A DNA stretch of 64,000 nucleotides. Source: Perognathus longimembris pacificus (taxonomy: Eukaryota > Chordata > Mammalia > Rodentia > Heteromyidae). Below are positions 26,254 through 38,854 of this stretch, piece by piece. The translations under genes were made by a program, and so were the position numbers. Position 1 is the stretch's first letter; each line of letters opens with the position of its first letter. The DNA is taken from contig NC_063176.1 in NCBI RefSeq assembly GCF_023159225.1, positions 12,516,463 through 12,580,462 on the forward strand. The letters run 5' to 3'. Under the pieces are notes generated by a model. It was not told the DNA's origin. It was given only the letters and a program-made list of their open reading frames with translations, and made no database searches.

Positions 26254-26486
26254 TCAGCCACTGATGGCTCAGGCATGTAATCCTAGCTACTCAGGAGGCT
26301 GAGATTTGAAGGATAGTGGTTCAAAGCTAGTTCAGGCAGTCAAGTCTGTAAAACTCTATGTCTAAATAACTAGCAAGAAGTCAAGCTAGAGAAATGACTC
26401 GAGTAGTAGAGCACCAGCTGAGTGAGCACGCTGACTGCCAGCACAGAGCCCTGTGTTGAAATCCCACGACAGGAAAAGGAGTAACA
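26254..26486 (+). repeat. B1-dID-like dimeric SINE
   Basis: AGCCACTGATGGCTCAGGCA, TAATCCTAGCTACTCAGGAG and an ID-like right half ending GTTGAAATCCCACGAC. Confidence 0.82.
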
Positions 26487-27086
26487 AACTCATGGTTTAC
26501 ACAAGTAACATATGCAAGAATTTCTAAATAAGAAAAAGTGTGTAAGACTATAATATTAGTAGTTGAGAAAAAAGCAATAGATCTCATTTTCTAGTCTCAT
26601 TTTACTTCATTTAATAGTTATATACTGATTTATTCTCTTTCCTCTTAGCCAACTGAAAAAATTACAAATGGAGGAAACTCATGGATAAGACAAAAGTTGT
26701 CATCTGTAACCTAGTCATAAGAAATCTTGTAAATTTGATTCCCAATATTTTAATGATCTCCAAGGAAACAGCATTCTAAAATGCTATTTTATATAAATAT
26801 ACCAAACCAATTAAGCACAAAACCAATAGTAAAAAACAAAAAAACAAAAAAAAAGATGAATAAATTTTACATAAAGCCTTTCCCCAAAGCCAGTCATAGC
26901 TCCATTCCTTTCAGAAAGAAAAGTTGATTATCTGATAAACTATGTTTCTCTTTTTTTGTGGTACTGGGGTGTCTGACAAACTAATCATAACTCAATCCTA
27001 CATTTTCCCACAATTTATTTCCTCCTTACACTCATCTGGAAAATCTATCAAATACTACTACTATGTTCATTATTTAAAATGACTTA

Positions 27087-27309
27087 GGGGCTGGGAATAT
27101 GGCCTAGTGGCAAGAGTGCTTGCCTCGCATACATGAAACCTGGGTTCGATTCCTCAGCACCACATATACAGAAAACAGCCAGAAGTGGTGCTGTGGCTCA
27201 AGTGGCAGAATGCTAGTCTTGAGCAAAAAGAAGCCAGAGACAGTGCTCAGCCCCTGAGTCTGAGGCCCAGGGCTGGCAAAAATTAATTAATTAATTAATT
27301 AATTAATAA
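27087..27309 (+). repeat. ID-type SINE with (AATT)n tail
   Basis: A full-length copy. The tail is a clean AATT tetramer repeat from about 27279. Confidence 0.9.
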
Positions 27310-28299
27310 TTTAATTTGAGATAAAATATGAGAGAAACACTGCCTGATATCTAGAAATGACGAATGGGAGTTGAATCTAAATGCAGGCTTTAGAAATATT
27401 GGAATCTATGAACAATGTGAGAAAGATCTAACAGAGTCCAAATAAAAATCAGCAGATACTATCAGAGATAGGGTACAACGAAATCTTTAGGCTATTTCTC
27501 TCCTTAATAAATAATAACTCCTCACAGCAACCTGTTTATGTTGCATCTGATTCATGTGGAAAATTTACACGGCAATGTATTCATAACAACATTCATACAA
27601 GGTACTGAGAAGAAAAAAAACTTAAAAGATATCATGGTATAGAAAGATACAGAAACTTAATAGAATAAAGAATAGAATAAGAAAAAATAGAATAGTAGAA
27701 TAAAGAAGCTGGGAAGTCAGTGAGAAACATCAACATTGGGTTATTAATGCACCTGTAAGAAAAGTAAGCAGACTTTAATAGGATATTAAACAAAGCTTAC
27801 TTCATTTCCTATTTTAAGAACAGGGCCGGACCTCATTCTGCAATGTTCAAGGTTTCAGTGGTAGAGTCCTTGACAATGGCCACAAAACACTTCTGTGCCT
27901 TTTCTAGAAGCAATGGCTCTCTACTGAGCTGACAAAGCAATAATCCAAATGTAAAGAATTATTACCTTAATTTACTAATTTTCCATGTACTATGTTCCCT
28001 TTAATTAATTCATTTGCACAAGCACAATGAATGAACTCTTAATTATCCTTGTTACATATCAAGAATAGGAAATACTGCATCATAAATTTGAACATGTTAA
28101 CTGAGGCAAGGGGCTATCCCATATTTTGTTTGGTATTATCAATGAGATTTTGTACTTTTCCCCTATTACTGGCACACAGTAATTGTTCAAACAACAAATG
28201 TAAGAGTAATTGCACTTGTACTTCAAAAATAATCTGTGGAATATTATCACACAGTCTTTAAGATGAAAAAACAAACTAGATGGTTGGGTAACTATTAGG

Positions 28300-29300
28300 A
28301 TGTCTAATTTTCAAAGGAAACAATTACCAGAATAAGAGATAATTCATACAGAGGGAGAAAATCTTTACCAGCAATTCACTGGATAAAAAAAGCTAATATC
28401 CAGAATCACCAAAAGAACAAATAATCCAATTAATAAATGGGCAGACTTAAATAGAGGTACAGAAGAGGTACAAATGACTAATATACACATGAAGAAATGT
28501 TCAACATCTCTAGCCATAAATCCAAACTACATTGAAATACCACCTCACCCAGTCAGAAAACAACAAGAAACATTGGTGAGGATGGAAGACAGGTGACATC
28601 CTCATTACACTGTTGGTGGGAATGTAAACTAGTATAATAACTATGAACATCGATATGGACCTTCACGAAAAAAGCTGAAAGTAGAGCTACCTTATGATCT
28701 TGCTCTACCACTCATGAGCAAATGACTGAAAGGATATAAAAAAAATCAACATACAAGCAAAATACCAGCACACCCATGTTTACAGCAACACTATTCACAC
28801 TAAGCTGTGGAACTAGCCTAGGTACCCAACAAGTGATGAGTAGATAAAGAAAATGTGGCATATGTACACAATGGGATATTAATTAGCTATAAAGAAGAAT
28901 GAAATTATGCCATTAGTAGAAAGATAGATTGAACTGGAAACTACACTGAGCTAGTGCCAAACATTGCAGGCTTTCACTCTTATGCAGAATCTATGTCGAA
29001 AATGATGAAAGTAACAGTTATAATAAGTTGAATGCAAAAAGGCACTGTTGTAGGTGGAGGATAAGCATAAAGGAGGAGGAAAAATGGAGAGGGTACTTAG
29101 GGTGAAGAGCATCCAGATACATTACATGTATATAGAGAGAGACAGCACAAAGCAACCCAAACACTGTTTTTAAAAGGGAGAGAAGATAGAGGGAGGTTTA
29201 AAGGAATACACTAAAGGAGTAAATTTGCTCAAAACACACACTATATATATTTGGAATCCTCACATGATGCCTCCTTGTATATCAATGAATTGTGATTTTT
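28300..29300 (+). repeat. L1 fragment, 3' end of ORF2 and 3' UTR
   Basis: Characteristic L1 ORF2 3' sequences occur in order: an A-rich AATAATCCAATTAATAAATGGGC-type stretch, CCATAAATCCAAACTACATT, CACTGTTGGTGGGAATGTAA, CTATTCACACTAAGC and ATGTACACAATGGGATATTA. All frames are broken by stops, so it is a dead copy. Confidence 0.85.
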
Positions 29301-29559
29301 TTTAATGTCTAATTAGTTTTTTTGGACAAAATCATAGACTTTAACCTGGCAGGTAAAAAGTGTAGGCTACAATTAACACCCCCGCCAAAAAAAAAATTTT
29401 TTTTCAGCACTCTTTAAAACAAGTCGCATACATACTCCTGCCCAGTCTGGCTTCCTCAGATTTCAGCAACGTGAGCACAAAGGATTACAGAGGTGAGCCA
29501 TGATTTTAAAATCATTAACTGGCTCTTCTTTTGCCTTCCTTTTCATTTATTTTTACTTT

Positions 29560-29985
29560 CCTCCTGCCCTCCCTTCCTTTTCATGTCCTCTGGCTTATTC
29601 TTAGGGCCTAGGCACTCACCCTAAGTTCCCTCAGTTTTTCTTTCATTTTATTTGTAAGCTCAAAACTAGCAGGCTCTACAACTTAAGCCACAGCTCAACT
29701 ACTGGCCTGGGAGGAGATGGGGCCGAGTTTCTCATCCTAGATCTTGAACTCAGAGACTGGCTTCTGTCCCTGAGTTTTGTGGAGAGCTCTGCTCAACACT
29801 AGCAGGCTTTACAATTTGAGCCAAAGCTCAACTTTTTTTTTTTTTTTTAAATTTGGGTATTGGCTTAAACTCAGAGCTAAGCCCCCCTCTCTCTGTATTT
29901 TTTATTTTGCTCAAGGCTAGCTGGCTCTACAACTTTAGCCACAGGTCAATTTCTGGCTGATATTTTTTCTGTTATGGGGGGGGGG
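29560..29985 (-). repeat. Cluster of three reverse SINE right-half segments
   Basis: A related segment (CTCAAAACTAGCAGGCTCTA-like, followed by an AGCCACAGCTCAACT-like run) occurs at about 29660, 29794 and 29911. A T-run lies between the second and third copies. This looks like local duplication or nested insertion of the same ID-like half. Confidence 0.65.
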
Positions 29986-30937
29986 TGGTATTTGTTTGGT
30001 CTTGTTTTATGCTGTTGGTTTTAGGGCTAGAATTCAGGGTATAACCAACTCTTCTCGATTTTTTTCTCTTTTGACTTTTTATTATTTTACAATTAGCAAA
30101 TTTAAATTAGGCAATAGTTCTAAGGGTCTACATGTACACCAGTGTCCTCTGTACAACCACAGGATGATCTGAGAGACCATTTGTAGAGGAATAGGAGGTA
30201 GATGGAGCCTTCTATAAAACTGGGCTAGCCATAGCCCTGCTGAGCCAATGTATAGTTCTTAAAGCTTTACTATAAACAGGTTATATTATCAGCCATATGA
30301 TGTCCACAGCAAAAAAGACAGGTAGTTATGGTACCATCAGCAGTGTGGGTTTTTACAGGATCATATGTAAATTACAGCAAGCCACTGTGGACACTGTACC
30401 TTAGGATAAACAATGAGTAAATGTTGAATTCTGATGGTAGAAAGCCTGGATGATAAGCTGTTTAGGAAACTGTAATGAAGAGAACAGGCTTAGAGGGTAG
30501 GAGCTTTTTAAATATCAGAATCAGTTTTATATTCAAGCAGAATATGAATATTCATTTGTATTGCTTTAAAAGAGATCTAGAGTCATGAGCTAAATTATGA
30601 AGAGGAAGATCAGCTAAACATATGGCGAGTTTTCTTTTTGCTTTCTTTTTTTTTTAAGATGACATCTCCCTATGTTGCTCAGGCTAGGTTTAAGCTCAAG
30701 TTCAAATGATTTTCCTGAGTAGCTGGGACTACACCACACACCCAGTTTAGGAAAGGACTAAAAATTGCCTTGTCTTTTAAATAAGTGTTGTAACTAAGTT
30801 ATTACTTTGTATCATGGCACTGAAGTACAAGTTTAACACAAGCTAGGCAAAAAGTCAGATACCAACACATACTGCAACCAATGGTCTTAAAACAGAGGCT
30901 GAATAGCAGGGCTCTCAAAGAAAAGAACTCATAAGCT

Positions 30938-31173
30938 AGCTGGGCACAGGTGGCTGGCTCATGCCTATGATTCTAGCTACTCAGGAAGCTAAATTCTGAG
31001 GATTGCGTTCTAAGCCATCCAGGGCAGGAGTTCATGAGACTCCTATCTCCAATTAACCACCAGAAAACCCAAAGTGGCACAGTGGCTCACTAGTGCTAGC
31101 TAGCCTTGAACAAAAGAGCAAAGAGGACAAGTGCCCAGGCCCAGAGTTCAAGCCCATCACTGACCAAAAAAAA
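30938..31173 (+). repeat. B1-dID-like dimeric SINE
   Basis: GCTGGGCACAGGTGGCTGGC starts it, CCAATTAACCACCAGAAAAC is the linker and a poly(A) end follows. Confidence 0.87.
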
Positions 31174-31836
31174 ATCCTCAACTGTATTAAGTGGTTCCAC
31201 TAGGAGATTCTTTCAGCTGTGAGAAAAGTGGAGGCAAAGGGGTGCTAAGAATGTAGGAGAGACCATGGCTGGGGTGCTGCTCAGCACTACAGGGGTTTGC
31301 CATTCCATCTCCAGTTGGGGAGGGAAAGAGGTCACACAAATGGAAATGAAGCTATCTTTAGATAAGACTTCATGGTAACTGTCCTTCATTTTGAGATTTT
31401 TTGTCTTTCTCTTTTGGCAGTGGGGGGAGTAATGTTATGAAACTGAATTTTTGGCTTTACTTATTTAATTTAGTTGCCTACATTTAAAAACATTCTAAAT
31501 TCAGTCATGCCTTTGTTGTAAAATGGTACCACCTACCTGTGAAAACTTACTCCTGTACTGGAATGAAACTACAAAGGCTAAAAAGGGAAAAAGAAAATAG
31601 TAAAAATAGCTGTGCTCTCCTGATGGCCCTTCAAGGGAAAGTTAGCCATGACATAAAAGACTGACTGAGAGAGCCAAGCCTCTTACTGCATTACACAGAA
31701 CTGCTGTATTCCCCTACACTCTGTGCTACATCTCTCTTCTCTCTTTAAAAGGCATGTAAGTATCTCAAGTGGTTAATCATTATCTCCCTTAAGTCAGATG
31801 TCAAGGTTATATAGTAGATGAAGTAACGTATGCTTT

Positions 31837-32041
31837 GTGTGCCAGTACTGGACCTTAAACTCATGGCCTGGGCACAGTCCCCTTGATTTTCACTCAATGC
31901 TCGTATGCTACCACTTGAGCCACATCTCCGTTTCTAGCTAATTAGGACAACTCTCACCGATTTGTCTTCCAAACTTGATCTTCAGATCTTAGCCTCCTTA
32001 GGAGCTAAGATTATAAGTAGGAGCCACTGACACCCAGCAAG
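31837..32041 (-). repeat. B1-dID-like dimeric SINE, reverse
   Basis: GTGCCAGTACTGGACCTTAA to GAGCCACTGACACCCAGC. Both halves are present. Confidence 0.83.
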
Positions 32042-33683
32042 AAGCAACGTAAGTTAAAATTTTAAAATAAGTAATTGCAGGGATTGGGAGTGGAAACGAT
32101 TTATGTCTGAGTCTGACTCGATTCCTAACATTTTACTAGGTGAGTGACCATGAACACATAACTTCATGTCTTCAACCTTTGTGAGCTTATCTACTATGAG
32201 GAGACATTTTTGCCTAGTATTCAAAACTATGGGGTGTCTTAACTAAGAAAATATTCAAAGATTTGGGTCAACTTTACTCCTTCCAAAATATTCTACACAA
32301 TCCTATGTACTCAACGTTTGGCCAACCTATTGACTAATATGAAAACAGCTGGGACTATTGTTTTCCTTGTGCTGATACCCTCATAGACAATCATTAATTT
32401 GGAGGACATAGAAGTCTTCATGCCTGTTCTGAGAGTCTGCTCCAAACACAGTAGCATGTGACCATGAATGACACTGATCCAACCTACTCCATGCTGTACA
32501 AAAGCTATTAAAAAAACAAAACCAACACTCAACACTAACTACTTTCAAAGACTCTATTGGTTATTCAGGAATTTTATTTAATTTCTTTGCATACTCGGTC
32601 TTTAGATGTCTTATTTTTTCCTTGAGTTATTTTTGATGCTGGGATTTGGAACCAGGGCTTTGTGCGCACCAAGCTCCACCACTGGTCTAAACTCTCAGCC
32701 TGAAAATTGACTATTTGTAAACATATTTTTCATTCCTAAACAATCCTAGGAAATAGATCAAAATATGTATGCTTTCAAAAGGGTTCGTGTTCATTCTAAA
32801 ACACAATGACATTAACTAAATGGAAACATTAATCAGTGGACTCCTCTACCAGTAGTAGAGCTGTAACTACCTTTCTGTCATCACTAAAACATACTCCAGA
32901 CAGGAAATGCTTTCAAGCAAACTTACTTGAAAAATAATTAAAAATAGAAGACTATACCTACATAAAAATACTGAAAATGTCATTGAATTTTTTAATATTC
33001 TCTTAAAAGAGAAGTCAGTCTACTAATATAGCTGTGTGAGTTTAAGATGACAACATTCAATCTTCCTTCTCATAAATAAATGCATAAACAAAGCCCAAAT
33101 TCACATTTTATTTCACCTTCTCTTTGAAGACTATAAGAAGGCAAATGGACATCTTAACTATTTAAATTAGTATGAGTGCTTGTACATGGTTCAGTTACAT
33201 TTAGAAACTGTTACTACCATGCTGGGTATTTAAAACCATGGATAATATTAAAATATTTAATTGCATATGTCAGGCAATTGCAATTATTAAAATTGCTAAC
33301 AACTGGTCAAATGTATCTCCCATGTAGCATTTCAAGGCATTAACACACAGCCATCAATTCTCTAATTAGACACTGGAAAGTAAGGCACTCATACATTCAT
33401 TCCACAATTGACCCCCAAAACTTGAAGTGGAATAGAACAAGAAACAAGAGATCACAGATGAATTTCTGAAATCATCCTGGCCAGTTCAATAATAGTCTGC
33501 TAGACAAAAGCAAATCTCCTTGGTTACCATACAAAATACTTACTGAAAGATAACCTAGAGGAAAAACATAACAAAACCTATTTTCTTGATAATTTGTGCT
33601 TACAAATGTGTTTCTTCAGGAAATAAAGCAAAATAAAAAGTGGCTGTATCAAAATTTAAAAATATTTACAACTCAATCCAGTT

Positions 33684-33939
33684 GGCTTTTTTTTTTTTTT
33701 TGGGGGGGGGGGGTCAGTTGTGGCGCTTGAACTCTGGGCCCGGGCACATCCCTGAACTCTTCAGCTCAAAACTAGCATTCTACTACTTGAGCCACAGCAC
33801 CACTTCTAGTTTTCTGGTGGTTAATTGCAGATAAGAGTCTCACAGCCTTTCCTGCCTGGGCTGGCGTTGAACCACGATCCTCAGATCTTAGCCACCTGAG
33901 TAGCTAGGATTACAAGCGTGAGCAAACAGCACCTAGCTC
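33684..33939 (-). repeat. B1-dID-like dimeric SINE, reverse, with T/G tail
   Basis: A T-run then a G-run at 33684-33713 form the tail. The element continues through TTGAGCCACAGCACCACTTC and CCTCAGATCTTAGCC to the B1 half. Confidence 0.88.
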
Positions 33940-34329
33940 CAGTTGACTTTTAATATTAAAAAAAAAACTGAGATTATTAATACTAAACTCAAACTCCTAG
34001 AAAACAGCATTTACAATGAAGTAAAAATAGAATCTGGAAGAAAATACAGTATGCAAAGAAGATGAAGGATCCGTTTCCCATGGGTATTTCAAGTTCCCCA
34101 AGGAGGACCACCACTCCAAAGATAAGGTAATCTTTCAGATTTTTTTTTCCTGAACAGCTGATCATTGCATCCCCTGAACTGCAGAGCACAGCAAAAGTAG
34201 TCAGTCACTTGGCGATGACAAAGGCAGCTGGCCACCAATGTTTTAACTCAGGAAGAACAACTAGACTTAAAAATACTCAAAAAGCATCTTCGCTTGGACA
34301 CTAAAACAAGCAAGAAGGCAGCAGGAATA

Positions 34330-34525
34330 TCAAGCAGGGCACTCAAGAGTCAGTGGCTCATACCGGAGCCACTGGATAGTTAAGTGTCAGTGGCTCATAC
34401 CTGAACTCCTAGCTATTTAGGGAGGCTAAGATCTGAGGAACATGTTTTGAAGTCAGTCTGGGCAGGAAAGTCCATGACCAAAAAGCCAAAAGTGGAGCTA
34501 TGGCTCAAGTTGTAGAACCTTCTGG
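34330..34525 (+). repeat. Truncated B1-dID-like SINE with duplicated 5' end
   Basis: GTCAGTGGCTCATACC occurs twice (34350 and 34387 regions), so the left end is tandemly duplicated. The right half is cut at GTGGAGCTATGGCTCAAGTT. Confidence 0.75.
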
Positions 34526-34604
34526 GGTTGTTTTATTATTATAAGTGAAACAATTTGTAATAAATTATGCTAGACATCAGAGGGTTGTTAAAATTATTTA
34601 TGGT

Positions 34605-34848
34605 AGCCAGGTGCCAGTGGCTCATGCCTGTAATCCTAGCTATTCAGGAGGCTGAGATCTGAGCATTGTGGTTCAAAACTAGTCTGGGCAGGAAAAGTCC
34701 AGAACAGTCATCTCCAATAAACCACTCAGAAAAATCTGGAAGTGGTGCTGTGGCTCAAGTGGTAGAGTGCTAGTTCTGAGCCAAAAGAATCTCAAAGACA
34801 AAGCCCAAGCCCTGAGTTCAAGCCCCAGAACCAACAACAACAAAAAGT
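34605..34848 (+). repeat. B1-dID-like dimeric SINE, well preserved
   Basis: AGCCAGGTGCCAGTGGCTCA, CAGGAGGCTGAGATCTGAGC and CTGAGTTCAAGCCCCAGAAC mark a nearly full-length copy. The tail is (CAA)n. Confidence 0.9.
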
Positions 34849-35251
34849 TATTTATGATAGTAGTCTTTGTTTGTTTGTTTGTTTTGGGGGGGGAGATGGA
34901 CTATACTTCATAGTTCAGAAGAATATAATACACATCATATTAAATCAAATTTTGCATTAAAATGTAAAATATAGGCCCACATAATAGCTCACAATTAAAT
35001 CAACAGGAACGGTAGACAAAGAACTTTCCAGAATGGAAAGGGACTAAAATCCTTAAACAATATGTTCTAAGAAATGCTAAATAAGGTATTATTAAAATTA
35101 TTAGTAGCTCTATGGCATTAAAATAGAATTCTTTAATGTTAAACATCTTAAAATTCTGATCCTATCCAAATTTAGCTTGAGATCTTAAGGTGATGAGAGG
35201 AAATAAGCAACAAAATGGTGAAGCAAAAGATTAGGGTCAGGGTTACAGGAT

Positions 35252-35264
35252 ATATCTATCTATC

Positions 35265-35308
<44 letters not shown>
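35252..35308. repeat. Compound (TATC)n(CA)n microsatellite
   Basis: Four TATC units followed by about 19 CA units. It is probably polymorphic. Confidence 0.95.
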
Positions 35309-35311
<3 letters not shown>

Positions 35312-36202
35312 ATACATATCTGTGCCCAGCAGTCAAGAAGGCACTCTGCCTATTCTAATGCTCTACTGACACTGTCTCACCATCTTGAAGCCTGTAATTT
35401 TCTTCTTTACATGTGTTTCTGTTGTTATTCAGTGGCACTAAGAACGTTGGTAGGCAGGCACTCAATTCCATTAGCTATATCTCTACCCATTTGTTTTCTA
35501 CCCATTTTTGTTTTAAGTTTGTTTAAGTTTTAAGTTTGTTTTTACAAGTAAAGTTTCATAGTTTTGCCTGGGACAGCCTCAGACCACAATCATTATTTCT
35601 GCAGCCCTCTGCATACCTGGGATTATAAAGTGTACCAGACCTCCCTGAATTGTTGGTGGAGATAGAAGACTTTTTGTCTGGATTGGCCTTGAACTATGAT
35701 CCTCTGATGTCTACTTTCTGAGTAGCTAAAATTTACAGGTATAAGCCACTGCACCCAGTAAATCTATAATAATTTTGAACAATGCTTTTGTTTTCATCAG
35801 TGCTCACAAATTATTACAACTTTATATAATATAAAAATAGATATAGGTTAAACAGATGCATTGACATAGACACATGAACATATGGTAAAGTCATTTTAAA
35901 AGTCTTGATTCGATTAGGTACAGGTTTTAGACTTACCAGACTTCACAACGGCATGAGGTAATATTCTAAAACCAATCAAAACCTCCTTCTTCCTCACTCT
36001 TTCCTTCCCTCTCCTCCCTGTCTATGGTTCTACTCCTCTGGAGAACCTGTGATCAAAGGTCTAAAGAGCATGAGTCTCAAGTGTGGTTTGAGAACCTTTA
36101 AGACTATTAGAGGAGTACAGGAGAGACCAGTTTTCATTGTATTAAGCTTTGCCCTTTTCACTATGTTAGCATTTGCATTCATGTATTCAATCAAACAAAG
36201 CT

Positions 36203-36330
36203 GAGTGTCTGTGGCTCACACCTCATCTTCCAAGTTACTCAGAAGACTAAGACCTGGAGAACGGAGGTTTGAAGCCAGTCTGGGCAGAAGAGTTTACAAC
36301 ACTCTATCTCCAATTAACTAGAAAAAACCT
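36203..36330 (+). repeat. B1 half of a dimeric SINE
   Basis: AGCTGAGTGTCTGTGGCTCA to CTCCAATTAACTAGAAAAA. The right half is missing. Confidence 0.75.
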
Positions 36331-36723
36331 GGTTTTTCTGAGTAACACCATGGTGGTATTAACAAATACGGTTTTGAATAGTACACCTGCTAACTCAGTG
36401 ATGGAAGCATGACATTGTAAAGCCATACCTGAGTAGAAATGTCCACTCAATATGCAAGGAAGATCAATGAGTTTTAATAAAAGAAGAAATGTTGACTGAC
36501 ATTATTTTAAATTCTTCATTGCAACTAATCTTTATGAAACCTCAACTTGTCTTAGTTTGGTGTGGCATATCAGAAAAAAAAACAAACAGCTTCCAATACT
36601 TCACAATCTTGACAAAAGATTGAATACAAAACTTGAGGTGAGTAAGCCTTCCTACCTTCTATCAGGGCAAGCAATACACGTGTTTTCAGAAGTGGAAAGC
36701 ATTATATTTGTCTTTCTTAGAAT

Positions 36724-36952
36724 TGTTTTGTGTTTATGCTGGTGTTGGGGCTTGAAGTCAAAGCCTTCAGTTCTCACTTGGCTTTTTTGTTCAAGGTTGG
36801 TGCTCTACCACTCGAGCCAAAACTTCACTTCTGCTTTTTGGTGGTTGGTTGGTGATGAGAGTTACACTAAACTTTCCTGATTGGGCTGGCTTCAAATTGC
36901 AATCCTCAGAGCTCAGCCTCATGAGTAGATAGGTGTGAGCCACGGCTCAGCT
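36724..36952 (-). repeat. B1-dID-like dimeric SINE, reverse
   Basis: TGCTGGTGTTGGGGCTTGAA to GTGTGAGCCACGGCTCAGC. Both halves are recognisable. Confidence 0.82.
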
Positions 36953-37734
36953 TTACACATTTTACAAAGAGATGGGCAGGAAGTACAAGGGTATTAATAA
37001 CTACTAAAATGGTAATGTTACATTTTAAGGTTTGGCTGTATTTCTTACAATCACTTCTGGATTGTACCAAAACCTCAAGTGGCAGATTATTGTTAGTGTC
37101 CTCAGACACACACATAAAAATGCAAGACAATCTTTTATTCACAAATCTTTCCTATTGGAATTAACTCATCACTACTGAAGCCTAAAATTCATACTGTAGA
37201 TTTAGTCCACTGAGTCCTTGTCGTTCATTTCTCCTCTCAGCTAAATATTCCAAACACTTTATCATACCCAACTATTTCTTCTCTTACTCTGGAAAGAAAA
37301 GATATGAGAGGGACAACTACTCAAGCATACCCTGATCCTAAACAAAACTGCTATAATAAAAACAATTATTCAGTAAGACTCATTCCCTCCACAGATTCTG
37401 TAATTATTCTTTCCAAGATACCTTTAAGGTTATTTTTTAGCCTATGTTAGATACATATGGGAAATGACTATGTTCAAGTCAGTCAAAAAGTTCATCATTG
37501 TGCCAGATGTATACTTATAATCCTATTTACACTGGAGTTGGAAATGGGAGTATCAAGCTTCAAAAGATCAGTGCCAGCACAAGTTAGGGAGACTGTATCT
37601 CCCAAGCCAGATGTAGTGGTGATACTTATAATCCTAGATACATAGAAGACAAAGATACAAGGATCATAGGTCCCAGACTTGCCTGGACAGAAAAGCTCAA
37701 GGTACTATCTGAAAAACAAACCAAACACAAAAGG

Positions 37735-37812
37735 ACTAGGAATATGGCGCAAATGGTAGGCAATTGGCTAGAAAGTTTGAGACCTTGAGTTCAATCTCTA
37801 GTAAAAAACAAA
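37735..37812 (+). repeat. ID-like monomer
   Basis: AGGACTAGGAATATGGCGCAA starts a diverged tRNA-like unit with GAGTTCAATCTC as B-box remnant, followed by an A-rich tail. Confidence 0.65.
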
Positions 37813-38036
37813 CAAAAAATACCTCATTAATGATATACTTAACATTAAGCTACACAACTGAAAATGGTAAACATAGTAAATTTCATATTATGTTGGGTTG
37901 GTTTATTAAAGATCACCGAATAATATACTTTAAACAGGTTAATAACATGGTGCACAAATGTACCTTAATTAAAACCATTATTAAAAAATATTACTACAGC
38001 AGCGGTTTGCTTCTGAATAATTAGAAACAAAAAAAC

Positions 38037-38250
38037 AGGTGGCACTGGTTGTTCCTGCCTATATAATCTTTGCTACCCAAGACACTAAGATCTAAGGATC
38101 CAAGTTCAAAGCAAGCCCAGGCAGATTTCCAATTAACCAGCAAAAAGCCAAAGGGGAGCTGTGGCTCAAGTACTTGAAAGCCAGCTTTGAGCAAAAAAGC
38201 AAAGCAAGAATGCAAAGCTGAGTTCAAGCTCCAGTACCAGCACAAAAAAG
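38037..38250 (+). repeat. B1-dID-like dimeric SINE, diverged
   Basis: AGGTGGCACTGGTTGTTCCT starts it. CAATTAACCAGCAAAAAGCC and GTTCAAGCTCCAGTACCAGC mark the right half. Confidence 0.8.
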
Positions 38251-38329
38251 AAGAATAAAAAGAAAGAAAATGACAGCTTGCTACTGAATTATATTAGTAA
38301 AGTTTTTGAGAAAATAAAAATTTTATATA

Positions 38330-38532
38330 GGGGCTGGGAATATGGCCTAGTGGTAAGAGTGCTTGCCTCGTATACATAAGGCCCTGGGTTTGATTCCTCA
38401 GCACCACATATACAGAAAATGGCCAGAAGTGGCGCTGTGGCTCAAGTGGCAGAGTGCTAGCCTTGAGCAAAAAAGAAGCCAGGGACAGTGCTCAGGCCCT
38501 GAGTTCAAGGCCTAGGACTGCCCCCCCCAAAA
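38330..38532 (+). repeat. ID-type two-part SINE (left arm of an inverted pair)
   Basis: A full-length copy beginning GGGGCTGGGAATATGG. It ends in a C-run followed by an A/T stretch instead of a plain poly(A). The next copy, in the opposite orientation, starts about 130 bp away. Confidence 0.9.
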
Positions 38533-38663
38533 TTTTTATATATATAGAACATCTGATATTTTAAAATTGTTAATATAAATAATTAAAATATATTTTCTCA
38601 AAAAATAATTTTGCCCTAACCTGTATACAATTTTAACTCTAGCTATTACTGTTTTATTTATTT

Positions 38664-38854
38664 GCCATTCCTGGGCCTTGGACTCAGGGCCTGAGCACTG
38701 TCCCTGGTTTCTTTTTGCTCAAGGCTAGCACTCTACCACCTGAGCCACAGTGCCACTTCTGGCCATTTTCTATATAGGTGGTGCTGGGGAATCGAACCCA
38801 GGACTTCATGTATACAAGGCAAGCACTCTTGCCACTAAGCCATATTGCAAGCCC
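38664..38854 (-). repeat. ID-type two-part SINE (right arm of an inverted pair)
   Basis: A reverse-orientation copy from GCCATTCCTGGGCC to GCAAGCCC. Its sequence is complementary to the copy at 38330-38532 over nearly its whole length. Confidence 0.88.

Noticed and set aside
28300..29300. A functional L1 or reverse transcriptase gene
   Set aside because: Only the 3' end is present and all frames have multiple stops.
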